The position numbers were made by a program, and so were the translations under genes. The notes under the pieces were generated by a model, which worked only from the letters and a program-made list of their open reading frames with translations, ran no database searches and had not been told where the DNA came from. A stretch of DNA of 64,000 nt from an uncultured Sphingomonas sp. (GTDB lineage: Bacteria; Pseudomonadota; Alphaproteobacteria; Sphingomonadales; Sphingomonadaceae). Shown piece after piece: positions 34,324 to 45,541 of this stretch. How positions within the stretch are numbered: position 1 is the first letter of the stretch; the number at the start of each line of letters is the position of its first letter. The DNA lies in NCBI RefSeq assembly GCF_913776855.1, contig NZ_CAJYQD010000039.1, forward strand, positions 110,157-174,156. The letters run 5' to 3'.

Positions 34324-35484
34324 TCAGAATCCGTCAGGCAGGTCGATTGGGCCGACGACTTGTCCGTAGCAGCGGACCGCGAACCGGTCGGTCATGCCGG
34401 CGATATAGTCGGCGATGTGGCGGCTGCGATCCGGCTCCGCCTCGGGCAGCGTCTCGCGCCAGCCGTCGTGCATCGCGGCCGGATCGGCATGATAGGCCGC
34501 GAACAGGCCGGCGACGACCGTTTCCGCCATCGCCGCCGCCGCCAGCTGGCGTGGGTGGTGGTAGAGATTGGCGTACATGAAGCGCTTCAGCGTCCGCTCC
34601 GCCTCCGCCATTTCGGCCGAGAAATGGGCGAGGCACTGGCCGGCTGCGCGCACGTCGGCGACGGTTTCAACCCCGGCCGCCGCCACGCGCCGGCGGGTTT
34701 CGGCGATCAGGTCGTTGACCATCGATCCGATCTGCGACCGGGTAAGCTCGCCGACCAGCCGGTCGGCCGAAACGTCGGGGAAACGCGCGCGCACCGCGTC
34801 CCATCCGGCGGCAACGAACGGCACTTCGAGCAACTGGTCGAGCGTCAGCAACCCGGCGCGCAAGCCATCGTCGATGTCGTGATTGTCATAGGCGATGTCG
34901 TCGGCGATCGCCGCGATCTGCGCCTCCAGCGACGGCCATTCGTTCAGCCGCAGGCCGTGCGCGGCGTCCGCCTCCGCCAGCGCCCAGCCGGGCGTCGGGA
35001 TCGGGCCGTTATGCTTGGCCAGCCCCTCCAGCGTGTCCCAGGTCAGGTTCAACCCGCGCCAGCGCGGATAGGGGCTGTCGAGCCAGGTCAGCGTGCGCAG
35101 CGTCTGACCATTATGATCGAATCCGCCCTGCCCCGCCATCGCCACCTCCAGCGCGTCCTCGCCGGCATGGCCGAACGGTGGATGGCCGATGTCGTGGGCA
35201 AGGCACAGCGCCTCGGTCAGGTCTTCGTTCAGGCCGAGCGTGCGCGCGACGGCGCGCCCGATCTGCGCGACCTCCAGGCTGTGAGTGAGCCGGACGCGAA
35301 AATGGTCACCATCGGGCGCCATGAATACCTGCGTCTTGTGCCGCAGGCGTCGGAAGCTGATCGAATGGATGATCCGGTCGCGGTCGCGCTGGAACGCGTC
35401 GCGCGGGCCGCGCGTCGCGTCGCCCGGTTCGGCGTGGAGCCGGCCGCCATGTGCCTGCGGGTCGGCGGCATAGGATGCCCTCAC
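34324..35484 (-). CDS. dgt: deoxyguanosinetriphosphate triphosphohydrolase-like protein
   Basis: 386 aa. HD-domain metal site: LRHKTQVF (~40), [13 protein letters not shown], the HD pair in [18 protein letters not shown] (~93-110), and [15 protein letters not shown] (~185-199) supplying the last aspartate. Such enzymes cleave dNTPs to nucleosides and triphosphate. This short form is the type-2 Dgt-like subclass with broad or unknown specificity. The GTG 35484 overlaps the stop of the upstream SPOR gene. Confidence 0.93.
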   Translation of the reverse strand: MRASYAADPQAHGGRLHAEPGDATRGPRDAFQRDRDRIIHSISFRRLRHKTQVFMAPDGDHFRVRLTHSLEVAQIGRAVARTLGLNEDLTEALCLAHDIGHPPFGHAGEDALEVAMAGQGGFDHNGQTLRTLTWLDSPYPRWRGLNLTWDTLEGLAKHNGPIPTPGWALAEADAAHGLRLNEWPSLEAQIAAIADDIAYDNHDIDDGLRAGLLTLDQLLEVPFVAAGWDAVRARFPDVSADRLVGELTRSQIGSMVNDLIAETRRRVAAAGVETVADVRAAGQCLAHFSAEMAEAERTLKRFMYANLYHHPRQLAAAAMAETVVAGLFAAYHADPAAMHDGWRETLPEAEPDRSRHIADYIAGMTDRFAVRCYGQVVGPIDLPDGF

Positions 35485-37463
35485 TTGACCGGAACCCGCG
35501 CGACCTTTTGTCCCGCCTCGCTGGTGAAGGCGAAGGCCTGCACCCCGGACTTGCGCAGCGTGTTCACAAAGTCCTGCGCCTCGGCATCGCTCTTGAACGG
35601 GCCGGTCAGCAGGCGGTTGGTCGCGCGCAGCGGCGTGGTCCATGCCTGCTTACCCTTCAGCGCCGGCGCCTTGCCCGCCATGATGGCCCACGCGGCGGGC
35701 AGGCCAGCGACATTTGCCCCGCCCGCGACCTGGACCCAATGGCGTTCGGGATCGGCGCGCCTGGCCTGCGCCTCGCGCGCGGCTTCGGCAGCTTCGGCCT
35801 TCTTCTCGTCGGCGATGCGCTTCGCGTCGGCCGCCTTCTTCGCGGTGGCGGCACGCGTTGCGGCAAGCTTCTTTGCCTCGGCGGCTTCGGCGGCGCGGGC
35901 AGCGGCAAGCTTCTTCGCCTCCGCAGCGCGCTCAGTCGCTTCGCGCGTTTCGGCGGCGCGGCGGGCCGCTTCGGCTTCGGCGGCGAACGTCGCGGTACTG
36001 GTAGCGGCGGCGACGGGTGCCGGTGGCGGGCCGACGCCCAGTTCCGATGCCGGGATGTCGAGGTTGCGGATGATGCGGGCCAGCACGTCGTCGTTGGACG
36101 GGGTGCGGGCGGCGACGGTCGCGGCAGCGCTGGAGGCGGCGGGCGTGACCGGTGGCGAGCTGGCCGGCGCGGCACTGGCGATCTGCACCGGCGCAGCGGG
36201 TTGCGGGGTCGGCGCGGGCGCCGGCTCTGCCGGGCGATCGACGATCGTCACCGGCACGGGGGCGGCGGCCACCTGCACCGGTGCGCGCGCGGCCTGTTCG
36301 GCACGGTCGCGGGCAGCGAGCGCTTCGGCGGCGACGCGGCGTTCCTCGGCCTGCCGCGCGGCGACCCGCTGGGCCTCGACCCGCGTCGCCTCGGCGATGC
36401 GCGCCTGTTCGGCCTGTTGCGCGGCGAGCTGTCGCTGGGCCAGCGCGGCGCGCCGGGCGGCTTCGTCGGCGCGCGCCTGCGCCAGTTGCTGCGCCTGCGC
36501 GTCCGCCACGCGACGCGCGGCTTCGGCCTGGGCGAGCTGCGCGGCCTGCGCCTGACGCTGGCGTTCGGCCCGGCGCTCGGCATAGGTCGGCGCGCGCGTG
36601 ACCGTGCGCGCCGTGGCGGCGGGCGCGACCGGCGCGGCGGAGGCCAGCGCGACCGGCGGCGCGGTGCGCACCGGCGCAGGCAGCGGCGGGGCGAGGCGCG
36701 CGTCGGCCAGCCGTTCGGGGCTGGGCGCGAGGCGGCCGTAATGCACGGCAAAGGCGCGGTCGGCCCCAGCCAGTTGCGGCAGGCGGCGGAAGAAGGGCGA
36801 GAGGCTGGCCGAGAAGCCGGGCAACATGCTGGCGGTGATCTTGTCCGCACCCGCCGCGTCGCCCGACATGGCGAGGACGAAGGCACGCACCCGCCACGCC
36901 GCGCGGTCGCCCTTTTGCAGCAACGGGTTCAGCACCGTCGTCGATTCGGCCACATTGCCGTCGATCCCGAGCGACAGGGCGAGGCGGCGGGTCACCTCGT
37001 CATCCTCGCCCATGCGCAGTGCCTGCCGATAGTCCGCCTGGGCCAGCGACCCGCGGCCGAGGAGGTCGTAGGCGAGGCCACGTTCGGGCAGATACGGCGT
37101 CATCGCCACCCCGGCACGTTCGGCCGAGGCGAACAGCGCCAGCGCCTCGCCCGGCCGTTCCATCGCGACCAGCGCGACACCGCGCGCGGCCCGGATGCGC
37201 GGGTCGCTCGGCGATGCCTTTTCGGCGCGGGCAAGGAACTGCATCGCGGCATCGGTATCGCCGAGCTTGCCCGACAGCCGCCCGGCCTCCACCAGCGCCG
37301 ACACGTCGTTCGGGCTGCGGCCGAGGATGCGCATCTGTTCCGACAGGCGATCAGCATTGGGGGTCAGCGGCTGCACGATCGCGCCGGGCTGGGCCAGCGC
37401 GGGCAAGGGCGAGGCGGTGGCGAGCAGCAGGGCGATGGCGCGGAGCGTTGGGAGCTGGGTCAT
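35481..37463 (-). CDS. TPR and SPOR domain protein with Ala-rich coiled coil
   Basis: 660 aa. Signal peptide to about residue 24 ([11 protein letters not shown]). TPR-like helical repeats ~40-230. A very long Ala/Arg/Glu/Gln-rich stretch (~285-400 and ~505-590), probably coiled coil, is interrupted by a Pro/Ala linker. The C-terminal SPOR domain (~590-660) begins HWVQVAGG and contains [15 protein letters not shown]. Likely periplasmic, recruited to septal peptidoglycan. Its length is well above usual SPOR proteins because of the coil. Coupled to dgt. Confidence 0.85.
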   Translation of the reverse strand: MTQLPTLRAIALLLATASPLPALAQPGAIVQPLTPNADRLSEQMRILGRSPNDVSALVEAGRLSGKLGDTDAAMQFLARAEKASPSDPRIRAARGVALVAMERPGEALALFASAERAGVAMTPYLPERGLAYDLLGRGSLAQADYRQALRMGEDDEVTRRLALSLGIDGNVAESTTVLNPLLQKGDRAAWRVRAFVLAMSGDAAGADKITASMLPGFSASLSPFFRRLPQLAGADRAFAVHYGRLAPSPERLADARLAPPLPAPVRTAPPVALASAAPVAPAATARTVTRAPTYAERRAERQRQAQAAQLAQAEAARRVADAQAQQLAQARADEAARRAALAQRQLAAQQAEQARIAEATRVEAQRVAARQAEERRVAAEALAARDRAEQAARAPVQVAAAPVPVTIVDRPAEPAPAPTPQPAAPVQIASAAPASSPPVTPAASSAAATVAARTPSNDDVLARIIRNLDIPASELGVGPPPAPVAAATSTATFAAEAEAARRAAETREATERAAEAKKLAAARAAEAAEAKKLAATRAATAKKAADAKRIADEKKAEAAEAAREAQARRADPERHWVQVAGGANVAGLPAAWAIMAGKAPALKGKQAWTTPLRATNRLLTGPFKSDAEAQDFVNTLRKSGVQAFAFTSEAGQKVARVPVK

Positions 37464-37525
37464 GAGCCTGCCCGCTTAACCATGGGACGGCTGAACGGGG
37501 AATGTTCGGGCAAGCGATCCGGCGG

Positions 37526-37584
37526 TGAAGCGAGCGGTGGTGACGATGAAGCGAGCGCCGGGACGCCAAAGTTCACAAAGTTCA
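37526..37584. repeat. short direct repeats in the 276-base gap upstream of the TPR-SPOR gene
   Basis: TGAAGCGAGCG occurs at 37526-37536 and again at 37547-37557, spaced 21 bases (two helical turns). CAAAGTTCA is tandemly duplicated at 37567-37584. They lie 60-120 bases upstream of the leftward start at 37463 and could be regulator sites. I see no gene or obvious terminator in the rest of 37464-37739. Confidence 0.4.
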
Positions 37585-37739
37585 CACTCGTGCGCGTTTT
37601 GCGCATCGTCGACTTCGCCGCAATCGGGAGCGCCATGTTTTCGAGGCGAGAGTTTCACGAGCAGCGGGGTCAAAGAGCGCCGACCGACAGTATGGCAGGG
37701 CCTGACGCTGTAGGAAATGGCTGGACCGAGGCTGTTCCT

Positions 37740-38144
37740 TCAATCCGTAACGGCACTCGGCGCTTTCGCAGGCCATAGAAACCCGACCGCCCCGAGGACA
37801 AATCCGAGGAACGCTACCTGCCAGAGCAACGCCGCCGCGAAGTCGTCGGAACCGGCCAGGCGCGTGGCGGTGATGTTGATGGCCACATCGCTGACCATGA
37901 TCGCAACGGCGAGCAGCAAGCCTAAGCGTATGTGTCCGACAATCAGCAAGCCGACAACGGCCAGATCGAGGAACAGCAACGCCGACCAGTAAAGCTCGAA
38001 CACCGGCAGGGGTGCCCAACGATAGGGGTGCCAGCCACGGGTCCAGAAATCGCGAGCATGATTGAACGCGCCCGCTGAAAAACCGACGATCAGAACGGCC
38101 ATCGCGCGACGTGCCGCCCCGTAGCGTGAAGCACGAGACGGCAT
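37740..38144 (-). CDS. small hydrophobic membrane protein
   Basis: 134 aa, about four membrane helices (e.g. LYWSALLFLDLAVVGLLIVG and AALLWQVAFLGFVLGAVGFL). I recognise no family. It begins 12 bases after the ftsZ stop on the same strand, so it may be the tail of the dcw transcript. ATG 38144 is used; ATG 38102 (MAVLIVGFSAGA) starts closer to the first helix. In many alphaproteobacteria lpxC follows ftsZ, but it does not here. Confidence 0.7.
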   Translation of the reverse strand: MPSRASRYGAARRAMAVLIVGFSAGAFNHARDFWTRGWHPYRWAPLPVFELYWSALLFLDLAVVGLLIVGHIRLGLLLAVAIMVSDVAINITATRLAGSDDFAAALLWQVAFLGFVLGAVGFLWPAKAPSAVTD

Positions 38145-38156
38145 CGCGAAGGCGCC

Positions 38157-39656
<1,500 letters not shown>

Positions 39657-39766
39657 ACTCGGTCTCCCTGTCCCGGCCGGCACCGGGTACAAAATTCGAT
39701 AGGCGGTTGTGCATCAAGCCGAAGGACGATCCTAGCCCCTCCACCCGGCCCGATGGTAATAAATCG

Positions 39767-41026
39767 TCAATAGTTGGCGCGGAATGCGGTCAACAGACGC
39801 TGGAACAGCGCCCCCGTGCTGGGCCGCGATACCATTTGCTGGGTCGGTTGCAGCGCGCGCAGGTCGACCGGGTTCGACGCGGCGAACATGGCAAGGCCGG
39901 CGAGCGTCGCGAATCCCGGTCCCGAATGCGCATCGGGCAGCGCCGCCAGACCCCGCGCACGCCCGACGCGGACCGGACGGCCCAGCGCCTGCTGCGCATA
40001 GTCTGCGATCCCCTTCAGCTCGGCACCGCCGCCGGTCAGCACGACCTGTCGCCCGACCGGATCGTCGAAGTTCAGGCGGCGGAGTTCCTTGGAAATTTCG
40101 GCGACCAGCCGGTCGAGCCGCTGTCGGATGACCGAGATCAGCTGCGCACGGGTGATCCGCGTGCCCTCCGCATCCTCGTCCGCCCGCACCGGGGCGACGT
40201 CGATCATGTCGTGATTGTCGCGCGGGGACATGTTGGCCGAACCGTAGAAGCATTTCAGCCGTTCGGCCTGCGCACGGTTGGTGCCGAAGGCGGAGGCGAC
40301 GTCATCGGTGATGTCGCTGGCCCCCATCGCGATCGAGGCGAGGCCGGTCAGCACGCCGTTGGCGAAGACCGAGACGTTGGTGATCCCCGCGCCGATTTCG
40401 ACCAGCGCAACGCCCAGCTCGCGCTCTTCCTCCGACAGGCAGGCAAGCCCGGTCGCGACGGGTGCGGCCACGATCGATTTGGTTTCGAGATGCGCCGAGC
40501 GGACGCAGAGGTCGAGATTGCGCACCGGCGAGCCTTCGGTCGCGACCACGTGGATTTCCACGCCCAAGCGATCGGCGTGCAGCCCCTTCGGCTCCTTCAC
40601 CCCGCCAAGGCCATCGAGCGTGTAGCGCATCGGTTGCGCGTGCAGCACCATCCGCTGACCCGGATCGATCGCGTTGCGGCCGGCCTTCAACAGCGCATCG
40701 ATGTCCGATTGTTCGACCCGGTGGCCGCCCAGATCGACCTCCAGCTTGACGATATCGGACACCAGACCGCCGGCCGAGAAGCTAACCCAGACATCCTCGA
40801 TATTGAAGCCGGCGATGCGTTCGGCCTGCTCCACGGCTTCGCGAACCGCCGTCTCGGTCGCCTTCATGTCGGCGATGTAGCCGCGCTTGACGCCCCGGCT
40901 CTCGCGCTGGCCGGTGCCGAGCACGGTCAGTTCGCCACCCTCGCCCGGCTTCGCGATCAGCGCGGACACCTTCGACGTGCCGATATCGAGCGCGGTGATG
41001 ATCCCTTCCGGTGCCAATTTCGCCAT
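39767..41026 (-). CDS. ftsA: cell division protein FtsA
   Basis: 419 aa actin-fold ATPase. LDIGTSKVSALIA at 14-26 is the phosphate-1 motif, and VLTGGGAELKGIADYA near 335 the adenosine motif. It ends with an amphipathic membrane-targeting helix (LFQRLLTAFRANY). FtsA tethers FtsZ to the membrane. 14 bases after ftsQ. Confidence 0.97.
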   Translation of the reverse strand: MAKLAPEGIITALDIGTSKVSALIAKPGEGGELTVLGTGQRESRGVKRGYIADMKATETAVREAVEQAERIAGFNIEDVWVSFSAGGLVSDIVKLEVDLGGHRVEQSDIDALLKAGRNAIDPGQRMVLHAQPMRYTLDGLGGVKEPKGLHADRLGVEIHVVATEGSPVRNLDLCVRSAHLETKSIVAAPVATGLACLSEEERELGVALVEIGAGITNVSVFANGVLTGLASIAMGASDITDDVASAFGTNRAQAERLKCFYGSANMSPRDNHDMIDVAPVRADEDAEGTRITRAQLISVIRQRLDRLVAEISKELRRLNFDDPVGRQVVLTGGGAELKGIADYAQQALGRPVRVGRARGLAALPDAHSGPGFATLAGLAMFAASNPVDLRALQPTQQMVSRPSTGALFQRLLTAFRANY

Positions 41027-41040
41027 GGTCCTGCCCCCTG

Positions 41041-41973
41041 TCAGTCGCCGTCGACCGGTTTCGCGGTCGCGGCGCTGTTGCCCTGTTCGCTGCCGTCGTC
41101 ATCGTTATCCGGTGTCGCATGTTTCATCCGCACGACCAGCTTGGTCGGATCGCGCAGGTCGAACCGGTCATAGCCCTTGCCAAGCAGGCCGAGCGTACCG
41201 TCGAGTTGCGCGAATTTCACCAGCGCGCGGGCCGATTCCTTGTCACCTTCGGGCAGGACCAGCCGCTCGCCGGTCTGGAACAGGATGTCCCAGCGGCGAT
41301 TGCCGACCCACACCGCCGCCTTTACCACCGGTTTCAGCGCGGGCGCGGCGGCCATCAGCTTGCGATAGGCCGGTTCCTGCGCATTGGCGCCGTCGCCGAT
41401 CACGAGCGGCAGGCGCGGCATCTTGTTGGGCTGCACGCCGTCGAGCAGCACACCGCCCTCGTCGATCAGCATCAGCTGCCCCTTGTTCTGCCAGACCGCA
41501 GCGGGGTCGCGTTCGACCACATCGACGACCAGCGTGTCGGGCAGCCGGCGCGATACGCGGGCGTCGGCGATCCAGCCATAGTCGAGCAGCTTCTGCCGCG
41601 TGGCGTCGAGATCGACCAGCGGCATCGCTCGCGACCGCTGGTCGAGGGCGACGGCATAGACCGAGGTCGCGTCCATCCGCTTGAGGCCGGTCACCTCAAT
41701 CTGTTCGACGCGGAAGCCGGCGGCACCGACCGCTTCGGCGGCGGCGACACCGACCATGCCGAACAGGCCGAACCAGTTGGCAAGCGCCAGCGCGATCGCC
41801 CCTGCCCCGGCGGTCAGGCTCCACCCGACGATGCGGCGCGCGGTGGCGGCCCCGCCGGGCAGCGCGGCGACGGCCTGGTCGAGGACCGAGGCACGGACCG
41901 GGCGCTTGGTCTGGACCCGGCGCTTGGGCTTCACGGTGCGGGTCTGGACGACGCGCTTGCCGGTCTGGGTCAT
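41041..41973 (-). CDS. ftsQ: cell division protein FtsQ
   Basis: 310 aa. A strongly basic cytoplasmic N-terminus (residues 1-45), one membrane helix near 50-80, then the POTRA domain beginning FRVEQIEVTGLKRMDATSVYA and the FtsQ beta domain. It links the divisome to FtsB and FtsL in the periplasm. ATG 41973 overlaps the ddl stop; the longer open frame is antisense shadow over ddl. The C-terminal tail is acidic and low-complexity. Confidence 0.94.
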   Translation of the reverse strand: MTQTGKRVVQTRTVKPKRRVQTKRPVRASVLDQAVAALPGGAATARRIVGWSLTAGAGAIALALANWFGLFGMVGVAAAEAVGAAGFRVEQIEVTGLKRMDATSVYAVALDQRSRAMPLVDLDATRQKLLDYGWIADARVSRRLPDTLVVDVVERDPAAVWQNKGQLMLIDEGGVLLDGVQPNKMPRLPLVIGDGANAQEPAYRKLMAAAPALKPVVKAAVWVGNRRWDILFQTGERLVLPEGDKESARALVKFAQLDGTLGLLGKGYDRFDLRDPTKLVVRMKHATPDNDDDGSEQGNSAATAKPVDGD

Positions 41974-42893
41974 CGCATCGCCTCTTCCACGATCCAGCCG
42001 ACGAGTTGCTCGTAGCTCATGCCGACATGGCGCGCCTGTTCGGGGACGAGGCTTAGCGGGGTCATGCCGGGCTGGGTATTGGTTTCGAGGACGAAGAGGC
42101 CATCGATGCCCTGGCTGTCGTCCCAGCGGAAATCGGTGCGCGATGCGCCCTTGCACCCTAGCACGCGGTGGGCGGTGACGGCATAGGCCATGCACGCCTG
42201 CGCGATGTCGTCGGGAATGTCGGCCGGGCAGACATGTTCGGTCATGCCGTCGGTATATTTGCTGTCGTAGTCGTAGAAGCCGCTCTTGGGCTTCAATTCG
42301 GTCACGCCCAGCGCCCGGTCGCCAAGGACGGCGGTGGTCAGTTCGCGCCCGCGGATGAAGGGTTCGGCGAGGAGTTCGTCGAACTCGACCCACGGCCCCT
42401 TGGCGTCGGCGGCGATCGGGTTGCCGTAATTGCTGTCGTCGGTGACGATCGCGACGCCGACCGACGAGCCTTCGCTCACGGGTTTGAGGACATAGGGGCG
42501 CGGCAGCGGATCGCGTTCGAACAGTTCGGCGGTCTTGACGATGCGGCCGCCGGGCATGGGAACGCCGGCGGGAACAAGGGCGTGCTTGGTCAGCACCTTG
42601 TCGATCGCGATGACCGAGGTGGCGAGGCCGCTATGGGTGTAGCGGAGGCCCATCAGGTCCATCATGCCCTGCACGCTGCCGTCTTCGCCCGGCGAGCCGT
42701 GGAGCGCGTTGAACACGAGGTCGGGCTTCGCTTCGGTCAGGCGCGCGGCGATGTTGCGGTCCATGTCGATGCGGGTAACGCGGTGGCCGAGCGATTCGAG
42801 GGCAGTCGCGACGCCGGCGCCGGACATCAGCGAGACTTCGCGTTCCGACGACCAGCCGCCCATGAGGACGACGATATGCAGGGGGTCGGTCAC
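41970..42893 (-). CDS. ddl: D-alanine--D-alanine ligase
   Basis: 307 aa ATP-grasp enzyme. MGGWSSEREVSLMSG (11-25) is the DdlB N-terminal motif. NALHGSPGEDGSVQGMMDLMG (~61-81), KPVSEGSSVGVAIV (~137-150) and the ETNTQPGMTPLSLVP terminus bind substrate and ATP. It makes D-Ala-D-Ala for MurF. Starts at a GTG with AAGGAAC upstream. The Tyr/Phe vancomycin position was not assessed. Confidence 0.96.
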   Translation of the reverse strand: MTDPLHIVVLMGGWSSEREVSLMSGAGVATALESLGHRVTRIDMDRNIAARLTEAKPDLVFNALHGSPGEDGSVQGMMDLMGLRYTHSGLATSVIAIDKVLTKHALVPAGVPMPGGRIVKTAELFERDPLPRPYVLKPVSEGSSVGVAIVTDDSNYGNPIAADAKGPWVEFDELLAEPFIRGRELTTAVLGDRALGVTELKPKSGFYDYDSKYTDGMTEHVCPADIPDDIAQACMAYAVTAHRVLGCKGASRTDFRWDDSQGIDGLFVLETNTQPGMTPLSLVPEQARHVGMSYEQLVGWIVEEAMR

Positions 42894-42923
42894 GCGGTCG
42901 GTTCCTTAGTTATTTTGCAAGTT

Positions 42924-43045
42924 CCGTTCGCTTCGAGCGCAGGGTCGAACGAAGTCGAAACGCGTAGTCGAGAAGAGCTTGCCCCAAACGGCCAAGTTCT
43001 CGACGGGCGCTTCTCGACAGGCTCGAAGCTGCTCGAACCGAACGG
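42924..43045. repeat. long imperfect palindromic intergenic element inside the dcw cluster
   Basis: The 172-base gap between murB and ddl holds CCGTTCG (42924) mirrored by CGAACGG (ending 43045), and GTCGAGAAG (42967-42975) mirrored by two CTTCTCGAC/TTCTCGAC copies (42997-43018). Together they make a ~120-base fold-back structure. Such TCGA-rich palindromes look like dispersed non-autonomous repeats; a genome-wide search would tell. It breaks an otherwise tightly overlapped cluster. Confidence 0.6.
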
Positions 43046-43065
43046 GTTGGATGGGGCTAGGTTCG

Positions 43066-43947
43066 TCACCTCCGCCCCACCCGCTGGATTTCCCACTCCA
43101 ACGTCACGCCCGAAGCGGCAAGCACCTTCGCGCGGACGTCCTCGCCCAAGGCTTCGATATCCGCGCTGGTGGCACTGCCGGTGTTCAGCAGGAAATTGCA
43201 ATGCTTTTCCGACACCTGCGCGTCGCCGCGCGTCAGGCCGCGACAGCCGGCGGCGTCGACCAGTGCCCAAGCCTTGTGCCCCTCCGGGTTCTTGAAGGTC
43301 GAACCACCAGTCTTGCTGCGCAGCGGTTGCGAGGCTTCGCGCGCGGCGGCGATGCGGTCCATTTCGGCCTGGATGGCGGTCGGCTCGCCAGCTTCGCCGC
43401 GGAAGGTGGCGGCGACGACGATCGCGCCGTCGGGCAGGTCGCTGTGGCGGTAGCGGTAGTGGAGGTCGGCCGCCGAAAGCGTTGTAAGCGTCCCGTCGCG
43501 GGTCACGACCTGCGCATTCACCAGCACGTCCGCCACCTCGCGGCCATAGGCGCCGCCGTTCATCCGCACGAAGCCGCCGACCGTGCCGGGAATCGAGCGC
43601 AGGAATTCGACGCCGGCAATGCCGGCATCGCGCGCGGTCGAAGAGACGAGGATGCCGCTCGCTCCGCCGCCGCAGCTAAGCGTCAGGCCGTCTACCACAA
43701 CCTTGGCGAAGGGCTTGCCGAGACGCACGACCACGCCCGGTACGCCGCCGTCGCGAACGATCAGGTTGGAACCTAGCCCCAGCCCCATGACCGGCACCGC
43801 GGGGTCGAACGCGCGGAGGAAATCGCACAAATCGTCCGTGTCGGCCGGTTCGAACAGCCACTCGGCCGCACCACCCGCCTTGAACCAGACGAGCGGCGCC
43901 AACGCGGCGTTCGGAGTGAGCCTGCCACGAACCAGCGGCAGGGTCAT
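43066..43947 (-). CDS. murB: UDP-N-acetylmuramate dehydrogenase
   Basis: 293 aa. FAD-binding GLGSNLIVRDGG (~55-66) and FLRSIPGTVGGFVRMNGGAYG (~112-132), and the catalytic serine in KTGGSTFKNPEGHKAW near 215-230. A late glutamate lies near E-W-E. It reduces UDP-GlcNAc-enolpyruvate to UDP-MurNAc with NADPH. ATG 43947 overlaps the stop of the 64-codon gene. MurA is not in this window. Confidence 0.96.
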   Translation of the reverse strand: MTLPLVRGRLTPNAALAPLVWFKAGGAAEWLFEPADTDDLCDFLRAFDPAVPVMGLGLGSNLIVRDGGVPGVVVRLGKPFAKVVVDGLTLSCGGGASGILVSSTARDAGIAGVEFLRSIPGTVGGFVRMNGGAYGREVADVLVNAQVVTRDGTLTTLSAADLHYRYRHSDLPDGAIVVAATFRGEAGEPTAIQAEMDRIAAAREASQPLRSKTGGSTFKNPEGHKAWALVDAAGCRGLTRGDAQVSEKHCNFLLNTGSATSADIEALGEDVRAKVLAASGVTLEWEIQRVGRR

Positions 43948-44138
43948 TTGCCGCTGCCCCAGAAGCGCGCCCAGGCGGTCCATGCCTCTGCCTGCGCATC
44001 GGCGATCTGCTTGCCGACCTCCGTCATGTCGCGCGTCTCGGCGGTGTCGAGCAGCTTCTTGGCTGCGTCGAGCTGCGCCTGTTGCGCGCGCAGGATCTCG
44101 CGCTGCATCTCGATCGCGGTGGAGAACCAGTCGCTCAT
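43944..44138 (-). CDS. small helical protein embedded between murC and murB
   Basis: 64 aa, [20 protein letters not shown] onward, ending [13 protein letters not shown]. Predicted as nearly all helix with a heptad-like Q/A/L pattern and four tryptophans; no membrane segment, signal or metal site. Both ends overlap essential genes: its ATG overlaps the murC stop and its stop overlaps the murB start, so it must be translated for normal coupling. I do not recognise it; the pattern is faintly like phasin or divisome-associated helical proteins. Too short for reliable homology by eye. Confidence 0.8.
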   Translation of the reverse strand: MSDWFSTAIEMQREILRAQQAQLDAAKKLLDTAETRDMTEVGKQIADAQAEAWTAWARFWGSGK

Positions 44139-45541
44139 GCCAGCCGCTCCCCAATGGCGGCAGGCAGGCCGGCCGCGATCTTCGTAATGTCGCCCGCGCC
44201 GAGGCAGACGATCAGGTCGCCGTCCTGGCCCTCCGCAGCGAGCGCGGTCGCCAGCGCGTCCTTGTCGACCGCGACCTGTGCCGAGCGGTGGCCGCGCAGG
44301 CGGATGCCGTCGACCAAAGCCTCGGCACTGACCCCTTCGACCGGCGCTTCGCCAGCGGCATAGACCGGCAGGACATGGACCGCATCGGCGTCGTTGAACG
44401 CCTGTGCAAACTCATCCATCAGCGCGCCCAGCCGCGAATAGCGGTGCGGCTGGACGACGGCGATCACGCGGCCGCCGGTCGCTTCGCGAGCAGCGGAGAG
44501 GACCGCCCGGATTTCGACCGGGTGATGGCCGTAATCGTCGATCACGGTCATGCCGGCGACCTCGCCGACGCGGGTGAAGCGGCGCTTCACGCCGCCGAAC
44601 TTGGCGAACCCCTGCGCGATGGTCGCGTCGTCCAACCCCAGTTCGACCGCGACGGCGATCGCCGCCAGCGCGTTCTGGACATTATGGCGGCCGGCCATCG
44701 GCAGGTGGATGCCCTCGATCGTGCGGGTATTGCCGTCACGGTCGCGCACCACACAGTCGAAGCGATTGCCGTCGCGGCCCGCCGTCACTTCCACGCCGCG
44801 CACGTCTGCTTGCGCTGCGAAGCCATAGGTGACGATGCGGCGGTCGCGGATGCGCGGGATCAGCGCCTGCACTTCCGGATGGTCGAGGCATAGAACCGCC
44901 GCGCCGTAGAAGGGCACGTTCTCGATGAACTCGACATAGGCGTCCTTCGCCCGGTCGAAGCTGCCATAATGGTCGAGATGTTCGGGATCGATATTGGTCA
45001 CGACCGCGATCGTGCCGTCAAGGCGCAGGAAGCTGCCGTCGCTCTCGTCCGCCTCAACCACCATCCAGTCCGAGGCGCCCAACCGCGCGTTCGAGCCGTA
45101 GGAGTTGATGATCCCTCCATTGATGACCGTCGGGTCGACGCCACCGGCATCGAGCAGCGCGGCGATCAGCGAGGTCGTGGTCGTCTTGCCATGGGTGCCC
45201 GCAACCGCGACGGTCGATTTCAGCCGCATCAGTTCGGCGAGCATCTCCGCGCGGCGCACGACCGGGATTCGCTTGGCGAGCGCATGGTCGCGCTCCGGAT
45301 TGCCGGGCTTGATCGCGGTGGAGGTGACGACGACCGCCACACCCTCCACATTCTCCGCGCGGTGGCCGATATGCACGTCGATGCCACGCGCGCGCAGCCC
45401 GTCGACGACATAGCCCTCGGCCACGTCCGACCCCTGCACCTTATAGCCGAGATTATGCATCACCTCGGCAATGCCCGACATGCCGATGCCGCCGATGCCG
45501 ACGAAATGGATCGTGCCGATGTCGGTAGCGACGCCCTTCAC
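44135..45541 (-). CDS. murC: UDP-N-acetylmuramate--L-alanine ligase
   Basis: 468 aa. N-terminal [18 protein letters not shown] (15-32), ATP loop GTHGKTTTT (115-123), then a central EADESDGSF acidic motif and the C-terminal YGHHPVEI. It adds L-Ala to UDP-MurNAc, first in the peptide-stem series. The GTG at 45541 overlaps the murG stop (GTGA); the longer open frame overlaps murG and is discarded. Confidence 0.97.
   Translation of the reverse strand: MKGVATDIGTIHFVGIGGIGMSGIAEVMHNLGYKVQGSDVAEGYVVDGLRARGIDVHIGHRAENVEGVAVVVTSTAIKPGNPERDHALAKRIPVVRRAEMLAELMRLKSTVAVAGTHGKTTTTSLIAALLDAGGVDPTVINGGIINSYGSNARLGASDWMVVEADESDGSFLRLDGTIAVVTNIDPEHLDHYGSFDRAKDAYVEFIENVPFYGAAVLCLDHPEVQALIPRIRDRRIVTYGFAAQADVRGVEVTAGRDGNRFDCVVRDRDGNTRTIEGIHLPMAGRHNVQNALAAIAVAVELGLDDATIAQGFAKFGGVKRRFTRVGEVAGMTVIDDYGHHPVEIRAVLSAAREATGGRVIAVVQPHRYSRLGALMDEFAQAFNDADAVHVLPVYAAGEAPVEGVSAEALVDGIRLRGHRSAQVAVDKDALATALAAEGQDGDLIVCLGAGDITKIAAGLPAAIGERLA

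Noticed and set aside
37525..37713. Possible 62-codon gene in the gap upstream of the TPR-SPOR gene
   Set aside because: No ribosome site, Ser/Arg-rich low-complexity translation, and it overlaps the repeat region.
33325..37778. Very long open frames on the plus strand (over 700 and 1000 codons) opposite the DUF1800, dgt and TPR-SPOR genes
   Set aside because: They are antisense to well-supported genes, have Arg/Ala/Gly-rich translations without motifs, and arise from high GC third positions.
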